A stretch of DNA of 64,000 nucleotides from Symbiodinium natans (lineage: Eukaryota; Sar; Dinophyceae; Suessiales; Symbiodiniaceae), in assembly GCA_905221605.1 (NCBI GenBank), contig CAJNDS010000735.1:380001-444000 (forward strand), given 5' to 3'. Shown here piece after piece: positions 22,804-33,856 of this stretch. A program made the translations under genes and the position numbers. Positions within the stretch are counted from its first letter, which is position 1, and every line of letters starts with the position of its first letter. Under the pieces are notes generated by a model. That model did no database searches. It was not told where the DNA came from and saw only the letters and a program-made list of their open reading frames with translations.

Positions 22804-23695
22804 GAATACAATGAGAGAGGGAGTGGGAATTGAGTGAGAAAGAATGGGAAAGGAAGTGAAAGGCAAAGCCGTTGAAAGGGTTTCGAATTTCTTCTTTATT
22901 CTCACTTGACTATTCTCACTTGAATTTGCTTTCAAACCTTTTTTCCCCACTATCTTCTCACTTTTTGCTCACTTTTCTGCATTCTGATCCCACTTGCTTG
23001 GCACTTCGTTCTCATAAAAAAGAATTCTCAGACTAAAGGGCTTGAAGGGGATGATCTGAGGGTTTAGGGTTTAGGGTTTAGGGTTTAGGGTTTAGGGGTT
23101 CAGGGACTCGGGAGTGGGGTTTCGAGTGTCAACTGGCGAGTGTAGAAATATGCTCCTTAGGGTTTAGGGTTTAGGGTTTAGGGTTTAGGGTGTAGGGTTT
23201 AGGGTTTAGGGTTTAGGGTTTAGGGTTTAGGGTGGTAAATGTGCATGTGGGGGTGTCCCGTCGAGAGGTTTGGGTTTTCAAATGGTTCTTGAGTAGGCTA
23301 GCTACGGTTATAACTTATAACTGGTGATAGCCGTGTTTTGTTGCACTCAGAAAACTCTTTTTTTACATGCACCCCCCCCCCCCCCCTCCCCCCCCCCCCC
23401 CCCCCCACCCCCCGACCCCCACATCCGGTTGGTTTTGGGGATTACGTGTGTTGGTCTTTGGAAACCCTTACAGAATCAGGCCTTGTCCCGGGGTAGGGGG
23501 TTTCGGTCCGTTTAGGTCAGTTTAAGTCTCATGGACCGTTTAGACAAGGGGGCGCGGTTGAACTATAGTTGCCCCACCTACCCATGAATGCATGTCCAAG
23601 CATGTTCGCACTGGCAAGGCGACACCCAGAGGTCCTGATGATTTCTGATGTCTGTTGCATAACGCATCACAACACCGAAGGCCTCGGCGGACTAG
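22804..23695. other. Spacer with heptad arrays and a long poly-C
   Basis: Contains A/T-rich text, TTTAGGG arrays (23060-23093, 23158-23232) and C runs at about 23371-23410. The minus-strand open frame at 23540-23755 overlaps the plus-strand terminal exon at 23696 and is not preferred. Confidence 0.55.
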
Positions 23696-23803
23696 GCCCA
23701 CTCCCGCAAAGATAAGTTCGATGAACCCCGTTTTCCAGCTTGCAAAGAAGCCCAAGCGTCGTTCTCCTTAAGCGGACGCCTCCATGACTTCCCGCAACCC
23801 TAA
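23696..23803 (+). CDS. Terminal exon, unidentified gene
   Basis: After an ACTAG acceptor an open frame of 35 codons (SRKDKFDEPRFPACKEAQAS) runs to a TAA that is part of the first CCCTAAA heptad of the next array. The frame has a stop immediately upstream of the acceptor, so it must be spliced in. Upstream exons were not found. A minus-strand open frame on the same DNA is the alternative. Confidence 0.35.
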   Translation, partial: AHSRKDKFDEPRFPACKEAQASFSLSGRLHDFPQP

Positions 23804-23915
23804 ACCCTAAACCCTAAACCCTAAACCCTAAACCCTAAACCCTAAACCCTAAACCCTAAACCCTAAACCCTATAAACCCTAAACCCTAAACCCTAAACCC
23901 TAAACCCCCCCCCCC
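23804..23915. repeat. CCCTAAA array ending in poly-C
   Basis: About 15 heptads, one with an inserted TATAAA, running into a C run at 23905-23920. Confidence 0.95.
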
Positions 23916-24097
23916 CCCCCCAAGGCGTGGCGGCGAGCAGACCACGGGCGGTCGATCGTTGACCGTAAGCAGCTGGGATATGGGAGAATTAGGGTTTTGG
24001 GTTTTGGGTTTTGGGTCCGAGACTCGGGTTGAGGTTAGGTGTCTGCAACTCTGACCCCGAACTTGTCAAGGAGACCGGGTAATTGATTGTATTACAG

Positions 24098-24943
24098 GCT
24101 CTCGCGCTGTGGACTTTAGAGGTAGGCGTCAAAGCCAACCCCAGACTCATAAACTCACACCCCGAGCCGTGTAAGCCCAACCCCCAGGTCCTTTATAAAC
24201 CCTTAAGGGTTAGGGTTTAGGGTTTAGGGTTTAGGGTTTGGGGTTTGGGGTTGAGGGTTTAGGGTTTAGGCTTTAGGGTTTGGGGTTTGGGGTTTAGGGT
24301 TCAGGTTAGTTTTGGGACATTGCAACACCTAAGCCCTGAGCCCGAGAGCCCTTAAACGCTAAGCGCCAAGGCAAGGAGCCCCCTCGTTCGAGCGTGCGCC
24401 CAAGCAAGCCGCGCGGTAGCGAGAGGCTCCACGGCCCTGGAGTAGGGACTGGGGCTTGAGGGAGGAGGGCGGGTTTAGGGTTTAGGGTTTAGGGTTTCGG
24501 GTTTAGGGTTTAGGGTTTAGGGTTTAGGGTTTGTATTCCAGCTTGTGGATTAACGATCTTGGCTTGGCTTGCATGGTCAGGTTCTGTAGAGGTGAGAGTC
24601 TGTGGTCCAGGGCTGAAACTTGGAGGGTTTAGGGTTTAGGGCTTAGGGTTTAGGATTTATGGTTTAGGGTTTAAGGTTTTGGGGGTAGTTGTAAGAAGAG
24701 TTGTAATTCTGGCAACTACACGCTAGTTAGCCCTGTTGAAGCTGCTTATAACCTTATTTGTAACCACCCCTGAACCTCCAAGCAGGTTTAGCTTTCAGCT
24801 TATGTATGGATCAAGGTTTGGGGGCGCCATTGTGTTCTCGTTGCCGTTTTCTGTTCAGGAGGCTAATTTTTGCCGACTTCCAACAGCTTGTGTTCTGGCT
24901 TAGACATCTGCTTAGGCACCTTGTAGAGTTCCTAAACTCCTAA
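24098..24943 (+). CDS. Two or three exons, unidentified gene
   Basis: Exons 24098-24208 (VGVKANPRLINSHPEPCKPN) and 24364-24441 (RQGKEPPRSSVRPSKPRGSE) are both phase 0 to 0, with acceptors TTACAG and CTAAG and donors GTTAGGG and GTAGGGA. A third exon starts at 24859 after TTCAG. Read in phase it ends at 24903, but a second frame with better composition (ADFQQLVFWLRHLLRHLVEF) runs to a TAA at 24941-24943. The choice needs a transcript. An exon at 23941 may precede. Confidence 0.35.
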
Positions 24944-25475
24944 ACCCGAAACCCTAAACGGGCGACTCACACTGCCTTTCTAGACCCCTCCCTGAAGAAT
25001 CCTACAAGAATCATTGGTTGCCACGTCGAAACAGGGCCCGAGGCTCGGCCAGGCAAGTCGGTAGCCTGAGAATTGGGGGGTGTCCTAAGCTTAGGGGTGC
25101 CTTTTTTGGCGTTCTTATTACAAGGGAACCCTACAATTCGGGCTTATTTAAGGGGCCCCGTACTTTCGTAAACCTCTATTCGGGTTTAGGTTTTATTTTT
25201 ATTTTTTAATTCGGATTAGGGTTGAGCATGTTTTCGCGAATCGCGCAGGATTCTGGGTTTTGAGTTTGGAGACTAGGGTTTCGGCGAAGCCGCAAGCCCC
25301 AAACTGCAACCCGCCCCCCCCCCCCCCACTTAAAGCCAGTAAGCCCGAAGCTCCCAAAGGTTTTAGGGTTTAGGATTTAGGGTGTAGGGTTTCAGGTTTT
25401 ATGTTTGGGGTTGGGGGTTTAGGGTTTAGGGTCTAGGGTCTAGGGTTTAGGGTTCAGGGTTTAGGAAGCTTTCAG

Positions 25476-25548
25476 GCGATCCGGACAGCAGCGCGACAGC
25501 CTGAGCCACTTCCTGAGCCAAGAGGCTCCTCCGACTTCTGAGCTGTAA
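25476..25548 (+). CDS. Terminal exon, unidentified gene
   Basis: After CTTTCAG, one base plus 23 codons (SGQQRDSLSHFLSQEAPPTS) and TAA. Upstream is a TTTAGGG array. Another frame is also open but shorter. Confidence 0.33.
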
Positions 25549-25736
25549 GGCTTTTAGGGTTTGGGAAACCCTAAACCCTAAGCCCGAAACCCGAAACCCG
25601 AAACCCGAAACCCTAAACCCTAAACCCTAAACCTAAACAACCCCTTATATGCTTAATACAGACCTAGAACCATGCCTTACTATCTAGGTAGACGGACCCT
25701 TTTTGACTGAAGATGATGTGAGCGCACAAGGAAGCC

Positions 25737-26530
25737 ATGTGCCTCACGGGGTTTTGGTTACTGTTGGGCTTGGGCGACCTCGCACCTACCTACGACTTTT
25801 CACGCCCGGGTCATAAGCTATAGTGGTAGTAGGGCCTTAGGGTTTAATCCATGAAGCCCTGAAGCTTCCAAACCCTGAGCCCTAAACCCTAAACCTAACC
25901 CTAAACCCTAAACCCTAAACCCTAAACCCTAAACCCTAAACCCTAAACCCTAAACCCGCAGGAGGACGATGGGAGCTCCAGCGACGACTCCTCCGTTCAG
26001 GGCATTACCCAGGAGCAGCAGACGTTGCATCTTGGCTTTGCCCCCTGTAAAGGATCCTGGTACCTATGTGGGGGATTTCGAAATGAAGAGGTACCTTTTT
26101 GGAATTTAGGGTTTAGGGTTTAGGGTTTAGGAACCTCCATGGTACCTTTTTAGCTATATACTTGGGCCCTATAGCTACCGGGGTTCGTAAGGCTCAAGTA
26201 AGTATATGCTCTGTGGGTACATGGATCCCGAAGCTTGGATTGTCCCCCGGGTCTCTGTTTGCATGTTTACGGTTCCCCGGAGCCACCACCACCCGACATT
26301 CTTCGTGGACCTGAAAAACCTAAAACCCTAAACCCTAAACCCTAAACCCTAAACCCTAAACCCTAAACCCTAAACCCTAAACCCTAAACCCTAAACCTAA
26401 CTCCTAAACCTAATTAAACCCCAAACCCCGAAGTCCTCAGAACCCTGCAAGCTTGAAGCTTCAGTTACGTGCTCCTCTCAAAGAAGCGCCAACCCGGCTT
26501 CATGAACAAAAGAGATCGCCTGAACTCTAA
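25737..26530 (+). CDS. Three-exon gene model with hydrophobic N-terminus
   Basis: Exons 25737-25781, 25962-26090 and 26465-26530 give 79 residues from ATG to TAA in one frame. The start (GAAGCCATGTG) opens a hydrophobic leader (MCLTGFWLLLGLGDL), possibly a signal peptide. Exon 2 follows CCGCAG straight after a CCCTAAA array and is acidic and serine-rich (EDDGSSSDDSSVQG). Donor 1 is GC and donor 2 is GTACC at the edge of element D. Donor 1 was chosen by phase and is the weakest part. Confidence 0.38.
26133..26233. mobile_element. Element D, diverged
   Basis: CTCCATGGTACCTTTTTAG ... GGGTACATGGATCC, with ATATACTTGGGCCC inside. Confidence 0.6.
26318..26400. repeat. CCCTAAA array
   Basis: About 11 heptads. 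Confidence 0.95.
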
Positions 26531-26625
26531 ATACCCCGACGCCCTACAACTTACAACCCTCAACTCTAAATTAAACCCGGAGATATCCTAAACGCTAAAC
26601 CCTAAACCCTAGTGACTTTCTGCAG

Positions 26626-26694
26626 GCCCAGGGCCAGGGGTTCAGGGTCAGGTTGCTGGCTTTCAGGTTTTCACTTTGCATCCCCTGGTTCATG
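26626..26694 (+). CDS. Internal exon, unidentified
   Basis: Between TTCTGCAG and ATG|GTAGGGTTTAGGG, 23 codons, phase 0 to 0 (LLAFRFSLCIPWFM at the end). It could be joined to the terminal exon 27465-27506. A possible exon with ATG at 27113 (MDKIEPLGRQVEELKTG) lies between them. Confidence 0.33.
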
Positions 26695-26696
26695 GT

Positions 26697-26812
26697 AGGG
26701 TTTAGGGTTTAGGGTTTAGGGTTTAGGGTTTAGGGTTTAGGGTTTAGGGTTTAGGGTTTAGGGTTTAGGGTTTAGGATTTAGGGTTTAGGGTTTAGGGTT
26801 TAGGGTTTAGGG
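26697..26812. repeat. TTTAGGG array
   Basis: About 16 heptads with one TTTAGGA. Confidence 0.95.
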
Positions 26813-27263
26813 CCAAAAACTTTAGGCTTTAGGATTTAGGGTTTAGGGTTTAGGATTTAGGGTTTAGGGGTCCGGGTTTCAAGGGTTCATGATTAGGTTT
26901 AGGGTTTCCCTTCTCCCCCTGTGGTTGGTGGTGGGATTGGGTTCAGGGCATAGGCTTGCCCTCTTCCCCCCTGTGATTCGTGGTGGATTTAGGTTGCGGG
27001 CTGAGGGTTGTTGGTTGTTGGGCTTTCCCTCTCTTTTTGTGGTTCGTGGTCATGTTTGGGAGGGAGAGTGGGGGGCCTCGAAACTTGTGAGCATCCATGA
27101 GCAATCTCAAGGATGGACAAGATTGAGCCGCTGGGGAGGCAAGTCGAGGAGCTCAAGACAGGCGCGTGCGCTTTAGGGATTGTAGGGTTTAGGGTTTAGA
27201 GATTGCGGGGTTTAGGGTTTCGGGGGCTTAGGGTTGAGGGTTTAGGGTTTGGGGTTTAGGGTT

Positions 27264-27400
27264 CAGGGTTTAGGGCTTACAGGGTTTAGGGCTTGCAGGG
27301 TTTATGGCTTACAGGGTTTAGGGCTTGCAGGGTTAGGGCTTACAGGCTTTAGGGTTTACAAGGTTTGGGGTTTACAGGGTTTAGGGCTGGGTTTAGGGCT
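27264..27400. repeat. Tandem repeat of GGGTTTAGGGCTTACAG units
   Basis: About seven 17-18 bp units, a higher-order repeat built on the heptad. Confidence 0.85.
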
Positions 27401-27464
27401 TGCTGGGCGTTAGATTTTTGCGGTTGGGTTTCAGGCCTTTTGCTTTAGGATTTACACACAACAG

Positions 27465-27506
27465 GACAGGACCAGAGTTCCGAGAAAGCGACCTCCCAAA
27501 CTGTAG
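27465..27506 (+). CDS. Terminal exon with basic tail
   Basis: After CAACAG, 13 codons (DRTRVPRKRPPKL) and TAG. The basic cluster resembles a nuclear localisation signal, but it is short and could be chance. Confidence 0.28.
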   Translation, partial: DRTRVPRKRPPKL

Positions 27507-27563
27507 TTCCTCGTTTTGGCTAGGAGCTTAGGGCTTCAAGCTTTGCCAGGTGTTTTCTTTTGA

Positions 27564-27672
27564 GGTTTAGGGTTTAGGGTTTACGGTTTAGGGTTTAGGG
27601 TTTAGGGTTTAGGGTTTAGGGTTTAGGGTTTAGGGTTTAGGGTTTAGGGTTTAGGGTTTAGGGTTTAGGGGT
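27564..27672. repeat. TTTAGGG array
   Basis: About 15 heptads with one TTTACGG. Confidence 0.95.
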
Positions 27673-27868
27673 CACAAGCAACTCCCAAGTCTCCGGGACG
27701 TAAAACCCGTAGTGGGAAAGCCTCAGCCAAGTAAGTTCCCAAACGCCCCACATCCCCAGTTGTTCCCTCCTTTTCTGAATCCTGCTCTCCCCCAAGTCCC
27801 ACTCCAAATTTTTGGGTTTAGGGTTTAGGGTTTATGGCCAAACCCTCAAAACCCTCAACCCTAAACCC

Positions 27869-28274
27869 ATGGGAGGCTTGAGAAAGGAAGGGCAGAAGTC
27901 GGACGCACTTCACAAGCAGATCGACACTTGTCTTGAAGTTTAGGGTTTAGGGTTTAGGGTTTAGGGTTAGGGTTTTAGGGTTTAGGGTTTAGGTTTAGGG
28001 TTTAGGGTTTAGGGTTGTTTGTGTGATCCAGGATCCTAAGCAATCTCCAATATTCTGTATACCCTTCGAATCCCTACATCGTATCCTTAGGCTCAAAATG
28101 GCCCAAAAACCTTATATAACAGGGCCTTCTGGGCCCAAAAACACTGATATAAGAATTCTTGGCGCCATTTTCGGTAATCAAAACAAACTACCTGTTCTGC
28201 TCCTGCTGTGGCCGACACCAGTGCAACATGTCGGGACCCTTGCCCCTATAAGGGGAGGTATAAGGGGCGCATAA
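27869..28274 (+). CDS. Two-exon gene model, ATG to TAA
   Basis: Exons 27869-27937 and 28032-28274, 103 residues. The ATG directly follows CCCTAAACCC. Exon 1 (MGGLRKEGQKSDALHKQIDT) ends GAA|GTTTAGGG, the intron is almost wholly heptads, and exon 2 follows ATCCAG. Residues from about position 43 to 70 come from dispersed element S (28089-28172), which weakens the case or marks exonisation. No family recognised. Confidence 0.38.
28089..28172. mobile_element. Dispersed element, family S, inside an open frame
   Basis: GGCTCAAAATGGCCCAAAAA ... GGGCCTTCTGGGCCCAAAAA. Other copies are at 45113-45195 and 56005-56098 in the opposite orientation. Confidence 0.65.
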
Positions 28275-28397
28275 GAGACCTAGAAGTGGCTAAATCCTCC
28301 CCCAATCCAGCAGAAGAGCATAGAAGTGGCGTTCATCGTGGTGTTTTTGGTGGGAACCTGGCGAGAGCTTAACGCTTTATCCTCTTTGGTGATGCAG

Positions 28398-28484
28398 GCC
28401 GTTCTGAAGTCCGGCCGTGCTGGTAAACGTAGAATGTGCATTGTAGTCCTAACGCGAGTGTTGCGACTCTGGCGTATAGCTTGA
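28398..28484 (+). CDS. Terminal exon, basic
   Basis: After GATGCAG, 28 codons (GKRRMCIVVLTRVLRLWRIA) and TGA. An internal GTAAACG donor could shorten it. Upstream partner unknown. Confidence 0.35.
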   Translation, partial: AVLKSGRAGKRRMCIVVLTRVLRLWRIA

Positions 28485-28549
28485 GAACCCTATATCCCGT
28501 TCAAAGTTTGGAGAACTCAGCTAGATCATGTATGTGTACCAAGGTACAT

Positions 28550-28650
28550 ACATACATACATACATACATACATACATACATACATACATACATACATACA
28601 TACATGTACATATATATATATATATACTGTGTATATATATATATACATAC
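28550..28650. repeat. TACA and TA microsatellite
   Basis: About 14 ACAT tetranucleotides followed by TA repeats. Confidence 0.97.
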
Positions 28651-28696
28651 GCAGAATAGGCTACCCTGGCAATCTGTTAGGACGCAAGCTGTCCAG

Positions 28697-30211
28697 GCAA
28701 AGCAGACTCACCACATTGACATGCTGGAGAACCGAATCAATGACGAGCTGAGCACCCGAGCCCTCTCGCTGCTCTTCAGGTGCACAGGGTAGTGGGGTTT
28801 AGGGTTTAGGGTTTAGGGTTTAGGGTTTAGGGTTTAGGGTTTAGTCCAACCCACAGCTTCCCCCTAGTTTAGGGTTTAGGGTTTAGGGTTTAGGGTTTAG
28901 GATTCAGGGTTTAAGGCTATTCTAAGCCAGACCCTACAATCTTCTACATTGCGGTCGTTTGTTCCAACCTCGTGAGGCCCCCAGGGGCCCCACGTACCCG
29001 TCTAGCAGAAACTTGGACTCTTAAAGGGCTGCCTATATCATGAGAGCTTTTGGGGCTATATTCACATACTATAAGCGTACATGGGCCCTTGGTTCTTCAA
29101 CACCTTGAGGAAGCCTTTACAACTTCAGCCCTCGAGCATCTCCCGCGAACAACGAGCCAGGTTGCGCGATGTTTGGGGTAATTAGCTTCGGGGGAACAGC
29201 GAAGTCTTTAGGGTTTAGGGTTTAGGGTTTAGGGTTTAGGGTTTAGGAGCCCATGTCTTCGACAGCACTGTGGGGTTCGACCTTCATCGCTCTCCACAGA
29301 GAGCTAAGACGCATCAGAGTGGCAGACATGGGATTTGTGACTAAAGTCTACCCTAAGGCTCCATGTACCTTATTATTATATACTTAGATCCAAAAGTCCT
29401 TATATAGGAAGTACTTTAAGGCCCAAGTATTTCCATAATTAGGTACATGGACCCTTAGGGCTAAACAGCCCAAAAAAGAACGGCAGCCACGAATTTTGTT
29501 CTTAGGGAGCAGGGCTTTTTGGGGTGGTCTGTTAGTGAGGGCTTCTTGTGCTCAGCCAAAGAGGAACAACCTTCGAGCCTCATGTTCCATGGAGTTTAGG
29601 GTTTAGGGTTTAGGGTTTAGGGTTTAGGGTGCAGTTCATCCGCAAGTCCATACCTAACCCCTCATGTGATGGTTTAAGGTTCAGGGTTTATAGGGTTTAG
29701 AGGTCCGAGTCCATACTTGGAGGTTCGTGGGTATTTATCAGTAGGGTGACCATTGTGGTCACTATACTTATAAATCTATTTAGGATACATATTTAACCCT
29801 TACTTAGAATTACCCATTAACCTCCAAGCGCCTGTAGCCCTAATGTGAGGGGGGTTTAGGGTTACCGCCTATGTGCCGAGCTTCTAATTTCTAATCAACA
29901 TCTGCCAGGCAGGTGGTCTTTACGGACTTGCCCGCGACGCTCGAGAACTTTGTGCAAGACAAGATGCTGGCAAGGACCTTACTGAGGGTTTGCGGCCCTA
30001 AACTTGGGCTGTTCCCCCGTATGCGAACAGTCCTTAACAAGGGATCATAATAGGCGCTAAGATCATCCCCATGAAGGAGAGTCAGTATAGTATTGTGAGG
30101 GGGAACATCCCAGCCCTAAACCCTCATATAGGGCTGGAAACTTCAGAGCTGGATGAGCCTGTCCCAACAGAAGCCCTGCGCGCCCTGCGCCTCTTGAACC
30201 CCATGCACTGA
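28697..30211 (+). CDS. Five-exon gene model, 3' part
   Basis: Exons 28697-28779, 29129-29160, 29556-29593, 29913-29969 and 30149-30211 total 91 codons in phase, ending in TGA. Exon 1 looks helical (MLENRINDELSTRALSLL) with donor AG|GTGCAC; exon 4 is VVFTDLPATLENFVQDKML with a GC donor; the last is LDEPVPTEALRALRLLNPMH. Donors 2 and 3 are GTTGCG and GTTTAGGG. Foldbacks D and C sit in introns. An alternative ATG frame at 29253 (MSSTALWGSTFIALHRELRR) in intron 2 runs into element D. Confidence 0.43.
29352..29459. mobile_element. Foldback element, family D, well preserved
   Basis: CCTAAGGCTCCATGTACC and GGTACATGGACCCTTAGG. Only a few differences from the copy at 39467-39575. Confidence 0.92.
29718..29831. 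mobile_element. Foldback element, family E
   Basis: CTTGGAGGTTCGTGGGTA and ACCCATTAACCTCCAAG at the ends. Confidence 0.8.
30005..30112. mobile_element. Element C, diverged arms
   Basis: GGGCTGTTCCCCCGTATGC and GAGGGGGAACATCCC, with GAACAGTCCTTAAC inside. Confidence 0.65.
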
Positions 30212-30468
30212 CATCTTGGACTGCGGAACATGGACAAGGTACATGAGTCTTTTCTGCAACCTGTTCACTGAAAGTACTATACCTGAAGGGTTTAGGGTCT
30301 ATAGGGTTTAGGGTTTAGGGTTTAGGGTTTAGGTTTTAGGGTTTAGGGTTTAGGGTTTAGGGTTTATACCCGATATGGTATGGCCCGAAAACTTAAACCC
30401 TCACGCCTAAACCCTGAACTCTTGAGGATTTAGTATTTAGGGTTTAGGGCTTAGCGCATAGGAACATT

Positions 30469-30598
30469 GCTAGGCAGGCCTTTTTGGATATCTCATACTG
30501 TCCTTTTAGCAATAAGAATTCATATGCTCCCTTATTGGGTTTAAGAGGTCCATGCTTGGGAATGTATTTTTCGTAGGGCTTTGAGGGCCATGCTTGGA
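30469..30598. mobile_element. Dispersed element, family O
   Basis: AGGCAGGCCTTTTTGG ... TTATTGGGTTTAAGAGGTCC ... GAGGGCCATGCTTGG. Confidence 0.6.
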
Positions 30599-30637
30599 TT
30601 ATCGATCCGCATACGTCGGCTCAGGGACTGTTTGCCT

Positions 30638-30754
30638 CCTAGGACCCGGAGTAGGCCCTCATTCCTTTTTGTTAAAGGGTATTGGGGCTCCCTTTACAGT
30701 CCCCTTTTAACCGAAAAAGGGCACCCTGTTTATTCCTAGGTTCCTCTTGGGTCA
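30638..30754. mobile_element. Foldback element, family B
   Basis: CTAGGACCCGGAGTAGGCCC left; CCTAGGTTCCTCTTGGGTC right, merging into CCCTAAA. Inner AAAAGGGCACCCT is typical. Confidence 0.8.
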
Positions 30755-30815
30755 CCCTAAACCCTAAACCCTAAACCCTAAACCCTGGGGGTCTAGCCTC
30801 TGACGAGTTGTAGCC

Positions 30816-30899
30816 ATGGTTCGGCACTTGCAGCTCCAGCACCGGAAGCATTCTCAACTGGCTGCCGTGTACTATAGGGGTCGGAAGAGTTACGAATAG
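30816..30899 (+). CDS. Short ATG frame, possible first exon
   Basis: GCCATGG start, 27 codons (MVRHLQLQHRKHSQLAAVYY) to TAG, which lies in a copy of repeat M. A GTGTAC donor after residue 17 would make it a first exon. It could belong upstream of the ankyrin gene, whose own ATG is 290 bp further on. Confidence 0.28.
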   Translation: MVRHLQLQHRKHSQLAAVYYRGRKSYE

Positions 30900-30931
30900 T
30901 ATTCCCTTGTGGTCCCTATATAGCTATACTA

Positions 30932-31020
30932 GGGTTTAGGGTTTAGGGTTTAGGGTTTAGGGTTTAGGGTTTAGGGTTTAGGGTTTAGGGTTTAGGGTTT
31001 AGGGTTTAGGGTTTAGGTTT
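30932..31020. repeat. TTTAGGG array
   Basis: About 13 heptads, the last array before the ankyrin gene. Confidence 0.95.
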
Positions 31021-31185
31021 AGAATCACCCCCAAAGCCCTATTCTAATTATCAAGGCGCTTGTATCAGCTGTCACACGCCTCGCAGCCCCACTCTGAGCG
31101 CCCTTCCCGTGCAGCCCATTTGGCAGCTGCTAGTGCAAGCCCTTGTCACCTGTGTCCAGCCTGCTCTCCCCCTGCCACTGCTTGG

Positions 31186-33807
31186 ATGATCCGCGTTTGG
31201 ACTGTTTCTGGGGAGGAGGCAGGTATGGGGTGTGAGGTATAGTTGATTTCGGGCTCAGGAATTAAGGACCACAGTTGTTACTGTTAGCCACAGCAGTTGC
31301 AAAGTTTGCTCCAGCAAAGAATCACACCATCTTGGTTTTGGCACGCACTCTAGTGGCCCACATTCACTGCACGGAGGGCCCCATGCGCAAGATTTGTTTT
31401 TCAAAGAGACCTGACATTTCCGCATGATCCCTATACAAGCTATAGAGATCTTCCATTGATTCCTTTCCAGGTGGCCTCAGTTCCAGTGGACGCTGGTTTC
31501 GACGTGCTTGCCCTGAAGCAGCATCTGCTCAAAATCCATGCAGTGCCACGCTTTAGGCAGAAGCTCCTGCTGCACGGCGTGAGTCTACAGGAAGACGTAC
31601 TGCTGGACTCGCCGATGGACCTACAGCCACCGGGCAGGTTTAGGGTTTAGGGTTCAGGGCTTAGGGGAGAGAGAGAGAGAGAGAGTGAGAGATAGAGAAG
31701 GGGTTTAGGGTTTTTGGAGAAGTCGTCCCTAGACTTACGTGGTGCGAGCCCCAAAAAGCAGTCCAAACAACGATTGCTGCAACTCAGCACGCCGCACGAC
31801 CTTTTGCGCCTAACAAGCAAAAGAAGGCATTAATGCTGACGTGGCTTTTAACACGGCACGCCGCAACAAGACGTTGGAGCCTCTCCTTTTCCTTGTCTGG
31901 TTTCTTCTGAGGCTTGACTCCTAAAAACTTTGAGAATTCCAATTTCTTGCCGGACGGAAAGAAAGCAACCTACAGTAACCTGTATACCCTTAAAGAAAGG
32001 AAATCAACCCAACGATTTAGGTACGTTCCCTTTTTCCACAGTACAGATGTCGCTCTACAAACTGTGGGTAGGCCATAGTTTTGAGAACTGATAAATTGGG
32101 TTCAAGAGAATCATATATATATATATATATAAGAAAAGACATTCAGAACATTTTTAAGGGACAATCGAGGAGTAACAGGGACCCTAAACGCCATAAACCC
32201 GACCCTATAAGCCCAGCGATTTAAGGCTTTACGCTTTTAGGGTTTATAGGGCTATTCCTGAAGTACGGGAGAGATCTGCTCAGGTTAGTTTTAGATCTAA
32301 AGATCTGCTCAGGTTAGTTTTGCTCCCCGTCACCAAAACCACGCCACAGCAAGCACGTCAACTACGCGCTGCTGTCAAGGGAGGCGTGGTGGTAGAAGTC
32401 GAAGAGGCGGGCGCGGGGCTTGTCCTGGTGGCCCAGAGGCACCCTTTTGCCCTCTTTTTTGTTGTTCCGATAAGAAATATCCAACCCCAAACATCATATG
32501 GTGATTGGGCTACCAACCCCAAAAATCATATGGTGATTGGGCTACATGGCTAGTTCTTTGTGAGGTTTTTACAGGGGCTTATCTGGGGTTTATATGTCTC
32601 TATTCGGTTTGTGCCAGTAGCCAGAGAGTCCAACCCCCCTTACTCAAGGACTAGACCTTGAAGCGTATAAGTTGGGATGTTCCCTCTTGGACTAACAGTC
32701 CCTAATAGGAGTTTTAATAGGGGGTACTATAATCCCGATTAAGGACTGTTGGGATAAGGGGGAACATCGCAATGAAGAAGGATCCCTTCATAACTTCAGG
32801 TATACTCCTTGAGCAAGGGGCGTTGGGCTCCATGGGTACTTCGCTGGCTCTGGCTCTGGGCTCGGAGCTAGCCAACCCCCTAAACCCCCTAAACCCCCTA
32901 AACCCCCTAAACCCCCTAAACCCCCTAAACCCCCTAAACCCCCCTAAACCCCCCTAAACCCCCAAACCCCTAAACCCTTAGCCAGGTGCTGCGTCAGGCC
33001 ACAGATCCAGATGCCTGCGCTTATGGGAACTGCCAAACACCGCTCCTGGTCGCATCTGAGCGAGGCAATGTGGGGAACGCACAATGCTAGTTTCTTTGTG
33101 GTACTTTACTGTAACTTTAGATCCTTACCTTTCTGGGGTTTATTGGGTTTCTTATTAAGGCAGCTAAAATTTAATTTATAGCTACCCTCCTGAGTGCAGC
33201 CAAGGTTTACAAGGGCATATAGTTCCCAGGATATGAGCACCGGCTACTAGAAATCCTTATTCTAGGCAGCCCCAAAGAAGTGTACCCTGTCTTCGGAAGC
33301 CCACAACAAACAAAGGGACGGTTGGAAAAAAAACAGGCAATGTAGCCGCGGCGCGCGTGCTGCTGGAGGCTGGCGCCAATCCCGATGGGCAGGATGCGGA
33401 CCAACGCACGCCTCTCTTTGAGGCAGCCACGGCAAGTCACATGGAAATTGCGCGCCTGCTGGTGCAAGCTGGCGCTGACGTGAATCTGAAGGAACTCTGT
33501 GGCTTCACGGCTCTGTCGCGAGCATCGCGCAGCTCAGCTGTTGCATCTAAGGGGGCTGTCGCCCGCAACCGACACGGCAAAGGCGACAAAGGTTTTGGCA
33601 TGGGTGTAGGGTGTATAGGAGGGTGTATAGGGTGCACGGGAGTTTTTTGTCCAGACATACAGACAGACACAGACAGACACAGACACAGACAGACAGACAC
33701 AGGCAGACACAGACAAACACAGACAGACACAGACAGACCCAGACAGAGAGACACAGACACAGAGACACAGACAGAGACAGACACAGTGCCTTGCACATCT
33801 TTGGGGT

Positions 33808-33856
<49 letters not shown>

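Noticed and set aside
28550-28610. CRISPR-like regular repeat
   Set aside because: It is a pure tetranucleotide microsatellite without spacers, in a eukaryotic context.
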